DNA of 64,000 nt, from assembly GCA_017303835.1 (NCBI GenBank), contig JAFLBI010000002.1, positions 310,001-374,000 of the forward strand. The letters are read 5' to 3'. The stretch is from Chitinophagales bacterium (GTDB lineage Bacteria > Bacteroidota > Bacteroidia > Chitinophagales > Chitinophagaceae). A model generated the notes under the pieces. That model was not told the origin of the DNA. It searched no databases and was given only the letters and a program-made list of their open reading frames with translations. The translations under genes were made by a program, and so were the position numbers. Below are positions 25,701 through 34,735 of the stretch, in pieces. How positions within the stretch are numbered: position 1 is the first letter of the stretch; each line of letters starts with the position of its first letter.

Positions 25701-26079
25701 CTCAGAATTGCCCTTCACTACATTTAACTATCCTGCATTCAAAATGAATCGCTGGAGAGGTGAGGGTACTTCTAACTGGGATCCAATCCTGGGTGCTAAC
25801 AGAGCGATTAACCGTTTACCAAGTACTTATGGTATTGAAGATGGTAGCTATTTCCGTCTGAGAAATATTCAGGTAGGTTACAACTTCAGCTCAGCTACGC
25901 TTGCTAAAGCATGGATTAAGAGTCTGCGCGTATTCGTAAACGCACAGAACCTGAAAACATGGAAGCGTAACTCAGGTTATACACCAGAGTTTGGTGGTAC
26001 TGCTACTTCATTCGGTATCGATAATGGTAACGGTCCGCTGCCAATGGTGATTACCGGCGGTATCAACGTAAACTTTTAA
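22726..26079 (+). CDS. susC: SusC/RagA-family TonB-dependent transporter with STN domain
   Basis: The 1117-residue protein has a signal peptide (MKLTIAFLLF to FSQ), an STN signalling domain (about residues 47-122, with LKQALQQIEKKTQFRFLYN), a carboxypeptidase D-like domain (about 130-210, VSGRITGADGQPVSGASITV), a plug (about 210-340, YVVDGIWNDNINFLNPNDIE) and a 22-strand outer-membrane barrel ending in GGINVNF. It imports oligosaccharides using TonB energy, and the STN domain signals to FecR. ATGs at 22771, 22780 and 22789 are alternative starts; the long start adds a basic leader common in this family. An inverted repeat (22751-22770) lies just before the ATG at 22771. Confidence 0.93.
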   Translation: MKVHQRLLPRIKNSAMTKMMRAMKLTIAFLLFACLNVYANGFSQTKVSVSLQSADLKQALQQIEKKTQFRFLYNQEILKKSGKVSLQVNNAALDEVMRKLLAGTGINYRLLDNDLVVLNVEEAAGVPAPPPVKVSGRITGADGQPVSGASITVKGSKLGTAADAEGRFSLIVADDATLVISAVGYISQEVSVRNRTDISLVLQAAPANLNEVVVIGYGNASKRDLTGSIVKIAGKEVADKPNPNPVASLQGRVAGLSVVNSGTPGAEPDIRIRGTVSIGGIRPLYVVDGIWNDNINFLNPNDIESIEVLKDPSSLAIFGARGATGVIAITTKKAKSGQVVVNFNSTFGFKKLVDKIAMANSAQFKELFDEEQTNIGVPANQRFDYTPWTGNTDWIDAMTRTGGYSANNLSVSASTDRNKFYMGVGFITDEGVVKHEKLQRINLNLSDEYKISKTFKVGFNVSATRQRLPFSQANGLLYDARRVLPITNPYDEARGLYSELAIQNAQISNPLMNLEMKWDKELRYENRVVASAFAEVNFLRHFNLRSVLYVDASNLTSRTYNPIIYTFNPANGSGSPSFVDRNNRFTSVSQNTQNWSKLQQDHILTYKRNFGDHGLTAMAGLTTYYTDYRGLFASASQASNGDPIPADKRFWYIDNGFVDQTTRRSSSAQTERAQVSGLFRLLYNYQGKYMLNASFRRDGTSAWRPENGQWQSFYSVGAAWEATKEKFMENQQIFDFLKVKASWGILGVQNTYGFDYPAYPALQSGNTAVFGNVIAPAYSLAYNVDQNLRWETVDAKEIGIEFNMLKNKLHGEITYYDKTTRDLLSLVPDGNNRQRLSNVGTLSNTGIELSASYSHKVNKDLSFTVGGNLTTFKNRMGETTFKLTASEERPNQTEQGYPVGYFFGYVVEGLYQSYNDKLSSPRVVGYEYGPGDFKYKDVNGDGIIDSKDRTLIGNPTPDFMYGLNANITYKGFDLSMDFNGVYGNEIYRFWGSSELPFTTFNYPAFKMNRWRGEGTSNWDPILGANRAINRLPSTYGIEDGSYFRLRNIQVGYNFSSATLAKAWIKSLRVFVNAQNLKTWKRNSGYTPEFGGTATSFGIDNGNGPLPMVITGGINVNF

Positions 26080-26104
26080 TAATAAACATCTATAAACAGA
26101 TAAT

Positions 26105-27616
26105 ATGAAAAGAAAAACCTTACTGTGGAGCCAATGGGTAATGGCTATTCTGTTGGTGGGAACTTTGGGTGCTTGTAGTAAGTTCCTGGACAGAAAACCA
26201 CTAAACGCTACACTGGAAGACCTGAATCAGGGTGGTCTGGAAGGTCAGATCTATGGTCTGTATGGTGCAATCAGAAACGGTGATGTTGCCGGACAAGGTT
26301 TCGGTGGTATTCCTTGGCTGGCTATGAACAACTTCCGTTCTGATGATTCTGAAAAAGGTAGCTCTGCGGCAGATGGTGCAGACTGGGGTGTGATCTATGA
26401 TCAGTTCCAGTATGTAAAAGACCATTGGAGCAATACTACTTATTGGGATCAGCACTATGTGCTGATTGGTCAGGCAAATACTGCATTGCAGATTGCTGAC
26501 TCACTCAAGCTGACTGATGCAGCTTCTCAAATCAACAGAGCTGAAGCCCGTTTCTTCCGTGCTTTCGCATATTTTGATCTGGTACGTGCTTTTGGTGAAG
26601 TGCCTAAGATTGATTTTCGTGTATACAGCGCAGTAGATGCACAACGCCCTAAAGCAAGTGTAGCAGAAATCTATGCCTTGATTGATGCCGACCTGCAGTT
26701 TGCTGCAGCAAACCTGCCACTCAACTGGAAAAACGCTGCGGGCTCAAGCAGATTCCCTGGTCGTTTAACCAAGGGTGCTGCACAAGCATTGGCTGCTAAG
26801 ACACAATTGTATCGCCAGAACTGGAGTGCTGCATTAACGCTTTGTCAGAATGTGATTAGCTCTGGTGAGTATTCTTTAACAGCTAATTACGATGATATCT
26901 GGAAAGAAGCTGGTGAGAACAACAGCGAGTCCATCTTCGAAATTCAGGCAAGTATTGGTGCCAATAACGCCGATAACTATTTCAGCTGGTATGCTATTGC
27001 ACAAGGTGTTCGTGGTAGCGGCGACTGGGATCTGGGTTGGGGTTGGAACACACCAACACAAAACCTGGTAGATGCTTTTGATGCAAACGACCCTCGTTTG
27101 AAATCAACAGTATTGTATTCTGGTCAGGCAGATCGTTATGGCAAAACCGTACCATCTTTCCCTGCAATTCCTCGTATGTACTGGAACAACAAAGTGTATC
27201 CTGAGCCTTCTATGCAAACTTTCACCGCAAACCGTCAGGGTGGTTGGATCAACCAGCGTGTGATTCGTTATGCAGATGTGATTCTGATGGCAGCTGAAGC
27301 GGCTAATGAATCAGGCAATGGTACTTTGGCTGCTAATTATCTGGAGCAGATTCGTGCAAGAGCAAGAGGTGGTGCTTCAGGTGTATTACCTGCAATCACA
27401 TTTGCAAACCAGGCACAGATGCGTACAGCTATTCGCAATGAGCGTCGTGTTGAATTGGCAATGGAAGGCGAAAGATTCTTTGATCTGGTTCGTTGGGGTC
27501 AGGCCATTAGCGTTTTGGGTGGTCAGGGCTATCAGAACAAGCACAGATTCTATCCCATTCCACAGCAGGCTATCGATAACTCAGGTGGTAAGCTGATTCA
27601 GAACCCTGAATGGTAA
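26105..27616 (+). CDS. susD: SusD/RagB-family glycan-binding lipoprotein
   Basis: The 503-residue lipoprotein has a lipobox near TLGACSKF (Cys24) and the SusD fold: TPR-like helices (AEARFFRAFAYFDLVRAFGE) and the C-terminal signature RNERRVELAMEGERFFDLVR. It caps the SusC barrel on the cell surface and binds the oligosaccharide. It starts 25 bases after susC and is followed 40 bases later by the LamG lipoprotein, giving a three-component surface complex. Confidence 0.93.
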   Translation: MKRKTLLWSQWVMAILLVGTLGACSKFLDRKPLNATLEDLNQGGLEGQIYGLYGAIRNGDVAGQGFGGIPWLAMNNFRSDDSEKGSSAADGADWGVIYDQFQYVKDHWSNTTYWDQHYVLIGQANTALQIADSLKLTDAASQINRAEARFFRAFAYFDLVRAFGEVPKIDFRVYSAVDAQRPKASVAEIYALIDADLQFAAANLPLNWKNAAGSSRFPGRLTKGAAQALAAKTQLYRQNWSAALTLCQNVISSGEYSLTANYDDIWKEAGENNSESIFEIQASIGANNADNYFSWYAIAQGVRGSGDWDLGWGWNTPTQNLVDAFDANDPRLKSTVLYSGQADRYGKTVPSFPAIPRMYWNNKVYPEPSMQTFTANRQGGWINQRVIRYADVILMAAEAANESGNGTLAANYLEQIRARARGGASGVLPAITFANQAQMRTAIRNERRVELAMEGERFFDLVRWGQAISVLGGQGYQNKHRFYPIPQQAIDNSGGKLIQNPEW

Positions 27617-27656
27617 TTCAAATTAGCAGTCATTGACAAATCATAAATAAACTACA

Positions 27657-28469
27657 ATGAAAAATAAGCTTCAAATATTCTTACACGCTGCCTTGCTGCT
27701 GATGGTATTCAGCGCATGTCAGAAAATGGATCGCCCAAAACTGGGCGACTATGCCAAGGATGCGAATCCTCCCGGCGGCCCGTTGAAATTTTATGCAGCT
27801 TTCGATGGTGCTGATGTGGATAGTATCCGTGCCAACTTCGCTGCAGATAATCCACTCACTTATGTTGCCGGTATCACCAAGCAGGCGATTAAGGGTGCAG
27901 ATGGTAAAGCCATTTCTTGGCCTTCTGCTAATGACTTCAAGCAGTCTACCAGTTTCTCTATGTCTTTCTGGATTAAGAACACCGCACAAGCTGGAAGAAC
28001 AGAATTCTTGTTCTCTCTTGTAGATCCAACTTACAACGGATGGCATTACAGTGCATTGTTTCTGTTGATGGAAAACCAGACAGCTACAAAGGCAACCATG
28101 AAAATGGGTCTGATGGATCAGTGGCTGGAAGGTGATTTCAATAAGCCGGTATTTGATGGCAACTGGCACCACATCGTGTATGTATATGATGAAACAACAT
28201 CTAAGATGACTTACTACTTTGATGGAGCCGTTGTAACAGGTATGACGCCAACTCAAACCGATGTAAAGAAAAACGGTGCTCCAAGAGGTAAACTGGATTT
28301 CTCAAAAGCTGAAAAATTCATCATTGGCGGTTGGAACAAGCATGCAAATTCAACTGGCCCTGGCGATGATTGGATTAAATCCTTCACCGGAAGTTTGGAT
28401 CAGTTCCGTCTGTATGGCAAAGCTTTGTCAGCTGCTGAAGTAACAGCGCTCTACAACAGCAAATTGTAA
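27657..28469 (+). CDS. LamG-domain surface lipoprotein
   Basis: The 270-residue protein has a lipobox (MVFSACQKM, Cys21) and one concanavalin A-like LamG domain covering about residues 45-268. The domain shows FSMSFWIKNT, NWHHIVYVYDETTSKMTYYFDG and SLDQFRLYGKALSAAEV. It takes the position of a SusE/SusF-type surface glycan-binding protein next to susCD and probably adds glycan affinity; no catalytic residues are evident. An intrinsic terminator follows after 25 bases. Confidence 0.85.
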   Translation: MKNKLQIFLHAALLLMVFSACQKMDRPKLGDYAKDANPPGGPLKFYAAFDGADVDSIRANFAADNPLTYVAGITKQAIKGADGKAISWPSANDFKQSTSFSMSFWIKNTAQAGRTEFLFSLVDPTYNGWHYSALFLLMENQTATKATMKMGLMDQWLEGDFNKPVFDGNWHHIVYVYDETTSKMTYYFDGAVVTGMTPTQTDVKKNGAPRGKLDFSKAEKFIIGGWNKHANSTGPGDDWIKSFTGSLDQFRLYGKALSAAEVTALYNSKL

Positions 28470-28494
28470 TTCGCCAAAGCGATATAATTCTTAT

Positions 28495-28529
28495 AAAAAG
28501 GGTGCCGGTTCTGCTGTGCACCCTTTTTT
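28495..28529 (+). terminator. Intrinsic terminator inside the polysaccharide locus
   Basis: GGGTGC (28500-28505) pairs with GCACCC (28518-28523), extended by an A-run on the left and six T on the right; the loop is 12 bases. Only 33 bases separate it from the next ATG, too few for a full promoter and leader. It probably lets part of the transcription through, making the downstream enzyme genes less abundant than susCD. Confidence 0.85.
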
Positions 28530-28562
28530 CTCCTAGTGCATCGAATACGGTAACTTACTAGT

Positions 28563-31500
28563 ATGAATCTGAAACGCATTTTCTCATTGGGATTGGTGCT
28601 ATCAGCACTATACGCCTGCAATAATGAACAGGGATTGTTTCAGTCCCTGCCCGCAAGCAAGACAGGCATCAAATTCCAAAATACGTTGTATAAGAAAGAC
28701 ACATTCAATATTCTGTATTATTTATACTATTTCAATGGTGGTGGTGTAAGTACCGGTGATATCAATAATGACGGCCTGGCTGATGTATATTTTACTGCCA
28801 ATCATCCTTCGGGTAATAAATTATACCTGAATAAGGGTGGAATGGTTTTCGAAGACATCACCGAGAAAGCAGGTGTGGCAGGTAGTTCAGAGTGGTGTAC
28901 CGGTGTTACGATGGCAGATGTAAACGGTGATGGCTGGTTAGATATTTATGTATCTGCTATCAATGGTGTAAGAGGATTGAAGGGAAGGAATGAGTTATTT
29001 ATCAATAACAAGAACGGCACATTTACAGAAAGTGCAGCGCAGTATGGATTAGATAAAGCAGGCTTTACAACGCAAACAGCTTTTTTTGATTATGATCATG
29101 ACGGGGATCTGGATTGCTTTATCATGAATCATTCGCAAAGACCACATCAGAACATCCTTGATACCAGTCATAGAAAAGATGTGAGTGATGCTGCGGGTGA
29201 TTATTTACTCAGAAATGATGTGGCTGCAACCGGTAAGTTTACAGATGTGAGTGCGGAAGCAGGCATTTCGCAAAGCAGTCTGGGTTATGGATTGGGTTTG
29301 GCTATAGCAGATTTCAATAATGATGGTTGGGAAGATATCTATGTAGGAAATGATTTTCATGAGAATGATTATTACTACATCAATCAAGGGAATGGAAGTT
29401 TTAAAGAAAGCGGCGCAGATCACTTCAGGCATTATAGTCGGTTCAGCATGGGTAACGATGCTGCCGATTATGATAATGATGGACAATTGGATCTGATTAC
29501 AGTAGATATGCTGCCGCCTGATGAGAAGACGGTAAAGACCTATGGTAGTGATGAGAATCTTGATATCTACCGTATGAAGATTCAGCAGAATGGCTATCAG
29601 AACCAGTATTCACGAAATGTTTTGCAGCGGAATAATGGCAATGGTGTAAGCTTCAGTGATGTAGCGGTGATGAACAATATTGCTGCAACAGATTGGAGTT
29701 GGGCGCCTTTGTTTGCTGATTTTGATAATGATGGCGTAAAGGATTTGTTTGTATCCAGTGGTATTGTCAAACGTCCGGTTGATCTGGATTATGTACGTTA
29801 TGTGTCGAGTTTGTATGCACAGCAAAATGTAGACAATACAGACAAGTTTGATGATATGGTGATTGAGAAAATGCCTGACGGGGCAGCTCATCCATTTTTC
29901 TTCAAGGGCGATTTGCAAAAAGGTTTCACTGATGTAAGTAAGGATTGGGGTACGGCCAAGATGAAGGGCTATTATAGCGGTTCGGCTTATGCAGATCTGG
30001 ATAATGACGGGGATCTGGATGTGGTGATCAATAGTATTGATGCAACTGCAACCGTTCTTCAGAACAATGCAAAAGCTGCTACTTATGTAAATATCCATTT
30101 GCGTGCTGATTCTGGAAATACATTTGGCTTAGGCGCCAAGGTTTACTTGTTTACAAAAGAGGGCATGCAGTACCAGCAACAAATGTTAACCAGAGGTTTT
30201 CAATCTTCAGTTGCACCGGGCTTACATTTTGGTTTAGGCAAACTCACCAGTGTTGATAGTGTATTAATTGTATGGCCTGATCAAACCTATCAGTTGCTGA
30301 AAGACATTCCAGCAGGCAAAACCCTTCTTGCTGAAAAGAAACAAGCAGCTGGTCAATTCGATGCGTCCAAATTCCTGCCTGCGATTACAAGTGATTGGGT
30401 TGATGTAACAAGTAATATCAATTGTGCCTGGAAGCATAAGGAGGATATATTCCTCGATTTTAATAAGCAACAATTAATTCCACACTTGCAATCAACCCGC
30501 GGGCCTAAGATTGCTGTGGCTGATGTTAATAAAGATGGTTTAGATGATATATATGCTTGTGGCGCCAATGAGCAACCTGGTACTTTGTTGTTGCAGACCA
30601 AGCCTGGCGTATTTGCACCGATTGATGTACCCGTGTTTGGTAACAGTTTAAATTATGAAGAAGTAGATGCTTTGTTCTTCGATGCCAACAACGATACATG
30701 GCCTGATCTCTATGTGGTTAGCGGTGGTAATATGTATCCGAATGCGAGTTTGGCTTTGGCGGATAGGTTATTCCTGAACGACGGGAAAGGTCATTTTCAA
30801 TTAGCATCTGCCAATTTACCTGCTACGCTGGTGAATAAGAGTTGTGTTCGTGCTGCAGATATTGATCAGGATGGTGATCAGGATTTATTTGTAGGTGTGT
30901 TGGCTGATGCCACTTACTATGGTGCACCTCAAACATCTTATCTCTTGTTGAATGATGGTAAAGGGGTATTTAGTATTGCGGATAAGTCAATGGCTGATTT
31001 GAATAATATTGGCATGGTTACAAGCGCTGATTTTGCTGATATCAATAAAGATGGTTGGCCAGACTTAGCAATTGCCGGAGAGTGGATGGGTGTTAAAGTA
31101 TACCTGAATAATAAAGGCAAGTTCAAAGCACAGGAATTGCCTAAGTCAACTGGACTATGGCAGTCTGTACAATTTGCAGATGTGAATATGGATGGTCAGT
31201 TGGATATACTTGCCGGTAACTGGGGACAAAACTCCAAGCTCTTTGCAGGAAAGAACGGGCCACTGAAAATGTATGTCAAGGATTTTGATCGCAACGGTTC
31301 TGTGGAGCAGGTTGTTTGTTACACTGTTGATGGCAAAGAATATACTTTCTTGGCTAAAGATGAATTGGAACGCTATTTGCCTGTTTTGAAAAAAGCATAC
31401 CTCACCTATAGTGAAGTAGCAGGTAAAACAGTTGATTATATGTTCTATGATTTATTTAAGGATTATACTGAATTGAAAGCTGAAACCTTAAGTTCAACGG

Positions 31501-31832
31501 CATTCTTGGGTGATGGAAAAGGCAGCTTTACACCGCAGATATTGCCCAGCGCAGTGCAGGCTTCACCCATATTTAGCTTTATGAAAGCGGGTAATGGTTT
31601 TGTAGCGGCTGGTAATTTTTATGGGGTGATTCCTTATGAAGGTCGTTATGATGCATTAAACCCAACTTGGTTTGCTTTTGGCACAAGCGGACAAACAAAA
31701 GTGAAACAAGTTGTACATCTCAACGGTGAAGTCAGGGATATGAAAGTGGTGAAGTCTGCAAATGGACAGCAGTGGGTGGTTATTGCGCGCAATAATGCGC
31801 CCTTGCAATTTTATCAAGCTGAATTGAAATAA
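28563..31832 (+). CDS. FG-GAP/VCBS repeat lipoprotein with ASPIC/UnbV domain
   Basis: The 1089-residue protein has a lipobox (SALYACNNE, Cys19) and many FG-GAP/VCBS-type blades with Asp-rich calcium loops such as DINNDGLADVYF, DVNGDGWLDIYV and DFNNDGWEDIYV. An ASPIC/UnbV segment lies around residues 515-600 (FGLGAKVYLFTKEG, then LHFGLGKLTSVDSVLIVWPD). A second block of repeats follows. It should form one or two beta-propellers on the cell surface. Such proteins often accompany SusCD in Bacteroidota and are thought to bind glycans or protein partners; the ligand is unknown. The GH30 gene starts two bases after its stop. Confidence 0.85.
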   Translation: MNLKRIFSLGLVLSALYACNNEQGLFQSLPASKTGIKFQNTLYKKDTFNILYYLYYFNGGGVSTGDINNDGLADVYFTANHPSGNKLYLNKGGMVFEDITEKAGVAGSSEWCTGVTMADVNGDGWLDIYVSAINGVRGLKGRNELFINNKNGTFTESAAQYGLDKAGFTTQTAFFDYDHDGDLDCFIMNHSQRPHQNILDTSHRKDVSDAAGDYLLRNDVAATGKFTDVSAEAGISQSSLGYGLGLAIADFNNDGWEDIYVGNDFHENDYYYINQGNGSFKESGADHFRHYSRFSMGNDAADYDNDGQLDLITVDMLPPDEKTVKTYGSDENLDIYRMKIQQNGYQNQYSRNVLQRNNGNGVSFSDVAVMNNIAATDWSWAPLFADFDNDGVKDLFVSSGIVKRPVDLDYVRYVSSLYAQQNVDNTDKFDDMVIEKMPDGAAHPFFFKGDLQKGFTDVSKDWGTAKMKGYYSGSAYADLDNDGDLDVVINSIDATATVLQNNAKAATYVNIHLRADSGNTFGLGAKVYLFTKEGMQYQQQMLTRGFQSSVAPGLHFGLGKLTSVDSVLIVWPDQTYQLLKDIPAGKTLLAEKKQAAGQFDASKFLPAITSDWVDVTSNINCAWKHKEDIFLDFNKQQLIPHLQSTRGPKIAVADVNKDGLDDIYACGANEQPGTLLLQTKPGVFAPIDVPVFGNSLNYEEVDALFFDANNDTWPDLYVVSGGNMYPNASLALADRLFLNDGKGHFQLASANLPATLVNKSCVRAADIDQDGDQDLFVGVLADATYYGAPQTSYLLLNDGKGVFSIADKSMADLNNIGMVTSADFADINKDGWPDLAIAGEWMGVKVYLNNKGKFKAQELPKSTGLWQSVQFADVNMDGQLDILAGNWGQNSKLFAGKNGPLKMYVKDFDRNGSVEQVVCYTVDGKEYTFLAKDELERYLPVLKKAYLTYSEVAGKTVDYMFYDLFKDYTELKAETLSSTAFLGDGKGSFTPQILPSAVQASPIFSFMKAGNGFVAAGNFYGVIPYEGRYDALNPTWFAFGTSGQTKVKQVVHLNGEVRDMKVVKSANGQQWVVIARNNAPLQFYQAELK

Positions 31833-31834
31833 CT

Positions 31835-33265
31835 ATGTTAAGCAATCGAAATCTATTTTCTTTAATCGCAAGTGCTGCCATGCTGATGAATGTAGCATGT
31901 GGCCAAAAAAAGCCGGTTGAAACACCGGGCTCAGGTACCAATGATGTGGCTATGTGGTTAACCAAGCCTGATCAGTCTGTATTGCTAAAGCAGCAATCAA
32001 CTGTTTTGTCATTTGGTACAAGTTCGAATACAAACCCAACAATTGATATTGATACCACTACACAATATCAAACTGTAGATGGTTTTGGTTATACATTAAC
32101 TGGCGGTAGTGCGCAGCTGATCAATGATATGATTGCGAATGATCGTGCTAATCTCCTTAATGAATTATTTGGTAATGGTGCCAATAGTATCGGTATCAGC
32201 TATCTACGTGTTAGTTTGGGTGCTTCGGATTTGAGTAGTGCTGTTTTTAGTTACAATGATTTACCATCCGGGCAAACAGATCCTACATTAGCGCAATTCA
32301 GTTTGTCATTTGATACTGTGAATGTAGTGCCTGTATTGAAGCAGATATTGGCCATCAATCCAAATATCAAAATTCTGGCTTCGCCTTGGAGCGCACCTGT
32401 CTGGATGAAAGACAATAACAGCAGTATCGGCGGTTCACTATTACCACAGTATTACAGTGTATATGCACAATACTTTGTAAAATACATTCAAGCGATGAAG
32501 GCCAGAGGCATCACGATTGATGCAGTTACTGTGCAGAATGAACCACAGCACGGAGGTAATAATCCCAGCATGGTGATGTCAGCAGCACAGCAGGCTGATT
32601 TCGTAAAAAATCATCTGGGCCCTGCTTTTCGATCAGCCAACCTGAATACAAAAATTATTATCTGGGATCATAATTGTGATAATCCGAATTATCCAATTAC
32701 CATCCTCAACGATGCAGGCGCCAAACAGTTTATTGATGGCAGTGCATTCCACTTGTATGCGGGTGATATTTCTGCGATGTCAACTGTAAGAAATGCCCAT
32801 CCTGATAAGAATTTGTATTTCACTGAACAATGGACCAGCGCAGATGGTGATTTTGGTGGCGACCTGATTTGGCATATGCGTAATGTCATCATTGGTAGCA
32901 TGCGCAACTGGAGTAAAGTAGCGTTAGAATGGAATCTGGCCAATGATCCCAGCTTCCGTCCTTATACACCCGGTGGTTGCAGCAAGTGTAAGGGGGCGCT
33001 AACCATTAATGGCTCTAACGTAACAAGAAATGTGAGCTATTATATTGTAGCACAAGCATCCAAATTTGTACCGGCTGGTTCTGTTAGAATCAATAGCACT
33101 TTGCCCGGTACGCTCTATAATGTGTGCTTCAAAAGACCTGATGGCAAAAAGGTGTTGATTGTGTTGAATGATGGCAGCCGCTCATCTACTTTCAATATCA
33201 AGCACAATGGTAAATGGGTTACTACCACACTCGCTGCAGGCGATGTGGCCACTTATATCTGGTAA
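31835..33265 (+). CDS. GH30-family glycosidase, first copy
   Basis: The 476-residue protein has a lipoprotein-like signal (Cys22 in NVACGQK), a GH30 (beta/alpha)8 barrel and its side beta-domain at the C-terminus. Acid/base is predicted as Glu236 in VQNEPQHGG and nucleophile as Glu331 in YFTEQWTS. QTVDGFGYTLTGGSA and LASPWSAPVWMKDN are typical family strands. GH30 members cleave beta-1,6-glucan, glucosylceramide or related beta-glycosides; the subfamily cannot be settled by eye. It is only distantly similar to the second copy ten bases downstream. Confidence 0.88.
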   Translation: MLSNRNLFSLIASAAMLMNVACGQKKPVETPGSGTNDVAMWLTKPDQSVLLKQQSTVLSFGTSSNTNPTIDIDTTTQYQTVDGFGYTLTGGSAQLINDMIANDRANLLNELFGNGANSIGISYLRVSLGASDLSSAVFSYNDLPSGQTDPTLAQFSLSFDTVNVVPVLKQILAINPNIKILASPWSAPVWMKDNNSSIGGSLLPQYYSVYAQYFVKYIQAMKARGITIDAVTVQNEPQHGGNNPSMVMSAAQQADFVKNHLGPAFRSANLNTKIIIWDHNCDNPNYPITILNDAGAKQFIDGSAFHLYAGDISAMSTVRNAHPDKNLYFTEQWTSADGDFGGDLIWHMRNVIIGSMRNWSKVALEWNLANDPSFRPYTPGGCSKCKGALTINGSNVTRNVSYYIVAQASKFVPAGSVRINSTLPGTLYNVCFKRPDGKKVLIVLNDGSRSSTFNIKHNGKWVTTTLAAGDVATYIW

Positions 33266-33275
33266 AACAAGGAAT

Positions 33276-34727
33276 ATGAAAAAACTATTCGTAGCTGGCT
33301 TTGCACTCAGCATGATGGCTTGTCAGCAGAATCAATCAACAGCAGTAAACAATGCCACACAACCGAATGGTACTATTACAGTTTATACAACTGCAGATAG
33401 TACCAATCTCCGGTTAAGTCTGAATGATACTTTGCAGTTTGAAGAAATGGGTCAACCGGTAGAAACACAGATTTGTGTTTTCGTTGATCCGGACAAAACC
33501 TTTCAATCTTATTTAGGTATTGGTGCTGCATTAACAGATGCTTCTGCTGAAACCTTTTTCAAATTACCTGAAGCAAAGCAGCAAGAAGTATTGGATGCTT
33601 TCTTCAGTAAGGAAAAGGGTATCGGTTATACAGTTGCCAGAACCAATATCAATAGCTGCGATTTCAGCAGTGATATGTATACCTACGTGAAAGAAGGCGA
33701 TAAAGAGCTGAGCAGTTTTGATGTTGCACATGATAAAAAATATAAAATCCCTTTTATCAAAAAGGCCATGGCAGCCGCGGGTGGTAAGTTAACACTGTTC
33801 GCAAGTCCTTGGAGTCCGCCTGCATTTATGAAGAGCAACAATGACATGCTGCGCGGTGGCAAATTGAAACCTGATTATTACGATAGCTGGGCCAACTATT
33901 ATGTGAAGTTTATTCAGGCGTATGAAAAAGAAGGTGTGCCTGTTTGGGGTATTTCTATTCAGAATGAGCCGATGGCTACGCAGAAATGGGAAAGCTGTAT
34001 TTATACAGCAGAAGAAGAAAGAGATTTCTTAAAAAACCATCTGGGTCCTGTTATGCATAAATCAGGATTCAAGGATAAGAAAATCATTGTGTGGGATCAT
34101 AACCGCGACCTGATGTATCAGCGTGCGCAGATTTATTTCAAAGATCCTGAAGCAGCAAAGTATATCTGGGGTATTGGCTTCCATTGGTATGAGGACTGGA
34201 GTGGTGGCACACCGATGTACGATAATATCAGAAGAGTACAGGAAGCTTTTCCAGATAAAAATATTTTCTTCACAGAAGGCTGTGCAGAGAGTTTTGATTC
34301 TACCCGTTATAATGCTTGGGTATTGGGCGAAGAATACGGTCGTTCTATGATCAATGATTTCAATAACGGCATGACTGGCTTCACCGATTGGAATATCATT
34401 CTGGATGAAACGGGTGGTCCCAATCACGTACAGAATTTCTGTTTTGCACCTGTGCATGGCGACACAAGAACAGGCTCGCTGATCTACACCAATGCTTATT
34501 ATTATATCGGGCATTTTTCCAAGTTCATTCAGCCGGGTGCAAAGCGCATCATCAGTGCTGCAAGCAGAAGTCAGTTATTGACCACTGCATTTAAAAACCC
34601 TGATGGTACAACTGTTGTGATTGTGATGAATCAGAGTAATAAGCCTACAGAATACTACCTCTGGGTAAATGGTAAAGCTGCGAAGACAATGGCATTGCCG
34701 CATTCTATTAACACCTTGGTTTATTAA
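33276..34727 (+). CDS. GH30-family glycosidase, second copy
   Basis: The ATG at 33276 gives a 483-residue lipoprotein (Cys16 in SMMACQQN); longer in-frame starts lie inside the preceding gene. Acid/base Glu231 is in SIQNEPMATQKWESC and nucleophile Glu334 in FFTEGCAESF. GIGAALTDASAETFFKL and FASPWSPPAFMKSN match the GH30_1/GH30_3-type glucosidases and beta-1,6-glucanases better than the first copy does. Its presence with GH3 enzymes supports a beta-glucan substrate with 1,6 linkages. It is part of the gapless enzyme operon. Confidence 0.9.
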   Translation: MKKLFVAGFALSMMACQQNQSTAVNNATQPNGTITVYTTADSTNLRLSLNDTLQFEEMGQPVETQICVFVDPDKTFQSYLGIGAALTDASAETFFKLPEAKQQEVLDAFFSKEKGIGYTVARTNINSCDFSSDMYTYVKEGDKELSSFDVAHDKKYKIPFIKKAMAAAGGKLTLFASPWSPPAFMKSNNDMLRGGKLKPDYYDSWANYYVKFIQAYEKEGVPVWGISIQNEPMATQKWESCIYTAEEERDFLKNHLGPVMHKSGFKDKKIIVWDHNRDLMYQRAQIYFKDPEAAKYIWGIGFHWYEDWSGGTPMYDNIRRVQEAFPDKNIFFTEGCAESFDSTRYNAWVLGEEYGRSMINDFNNGMTGFTDWNIILDETGGPNHVQNFCFAPVHGDTRTGSLIYTNAYYYIGHFSKFIQPGAKRIISAASRSQLLTTAFKNPDGTTVVIVMNQSNKPTEYYLWVNGKAAKTMALPHSINTLVY

Positions 34728-34735
34728 TACACATC

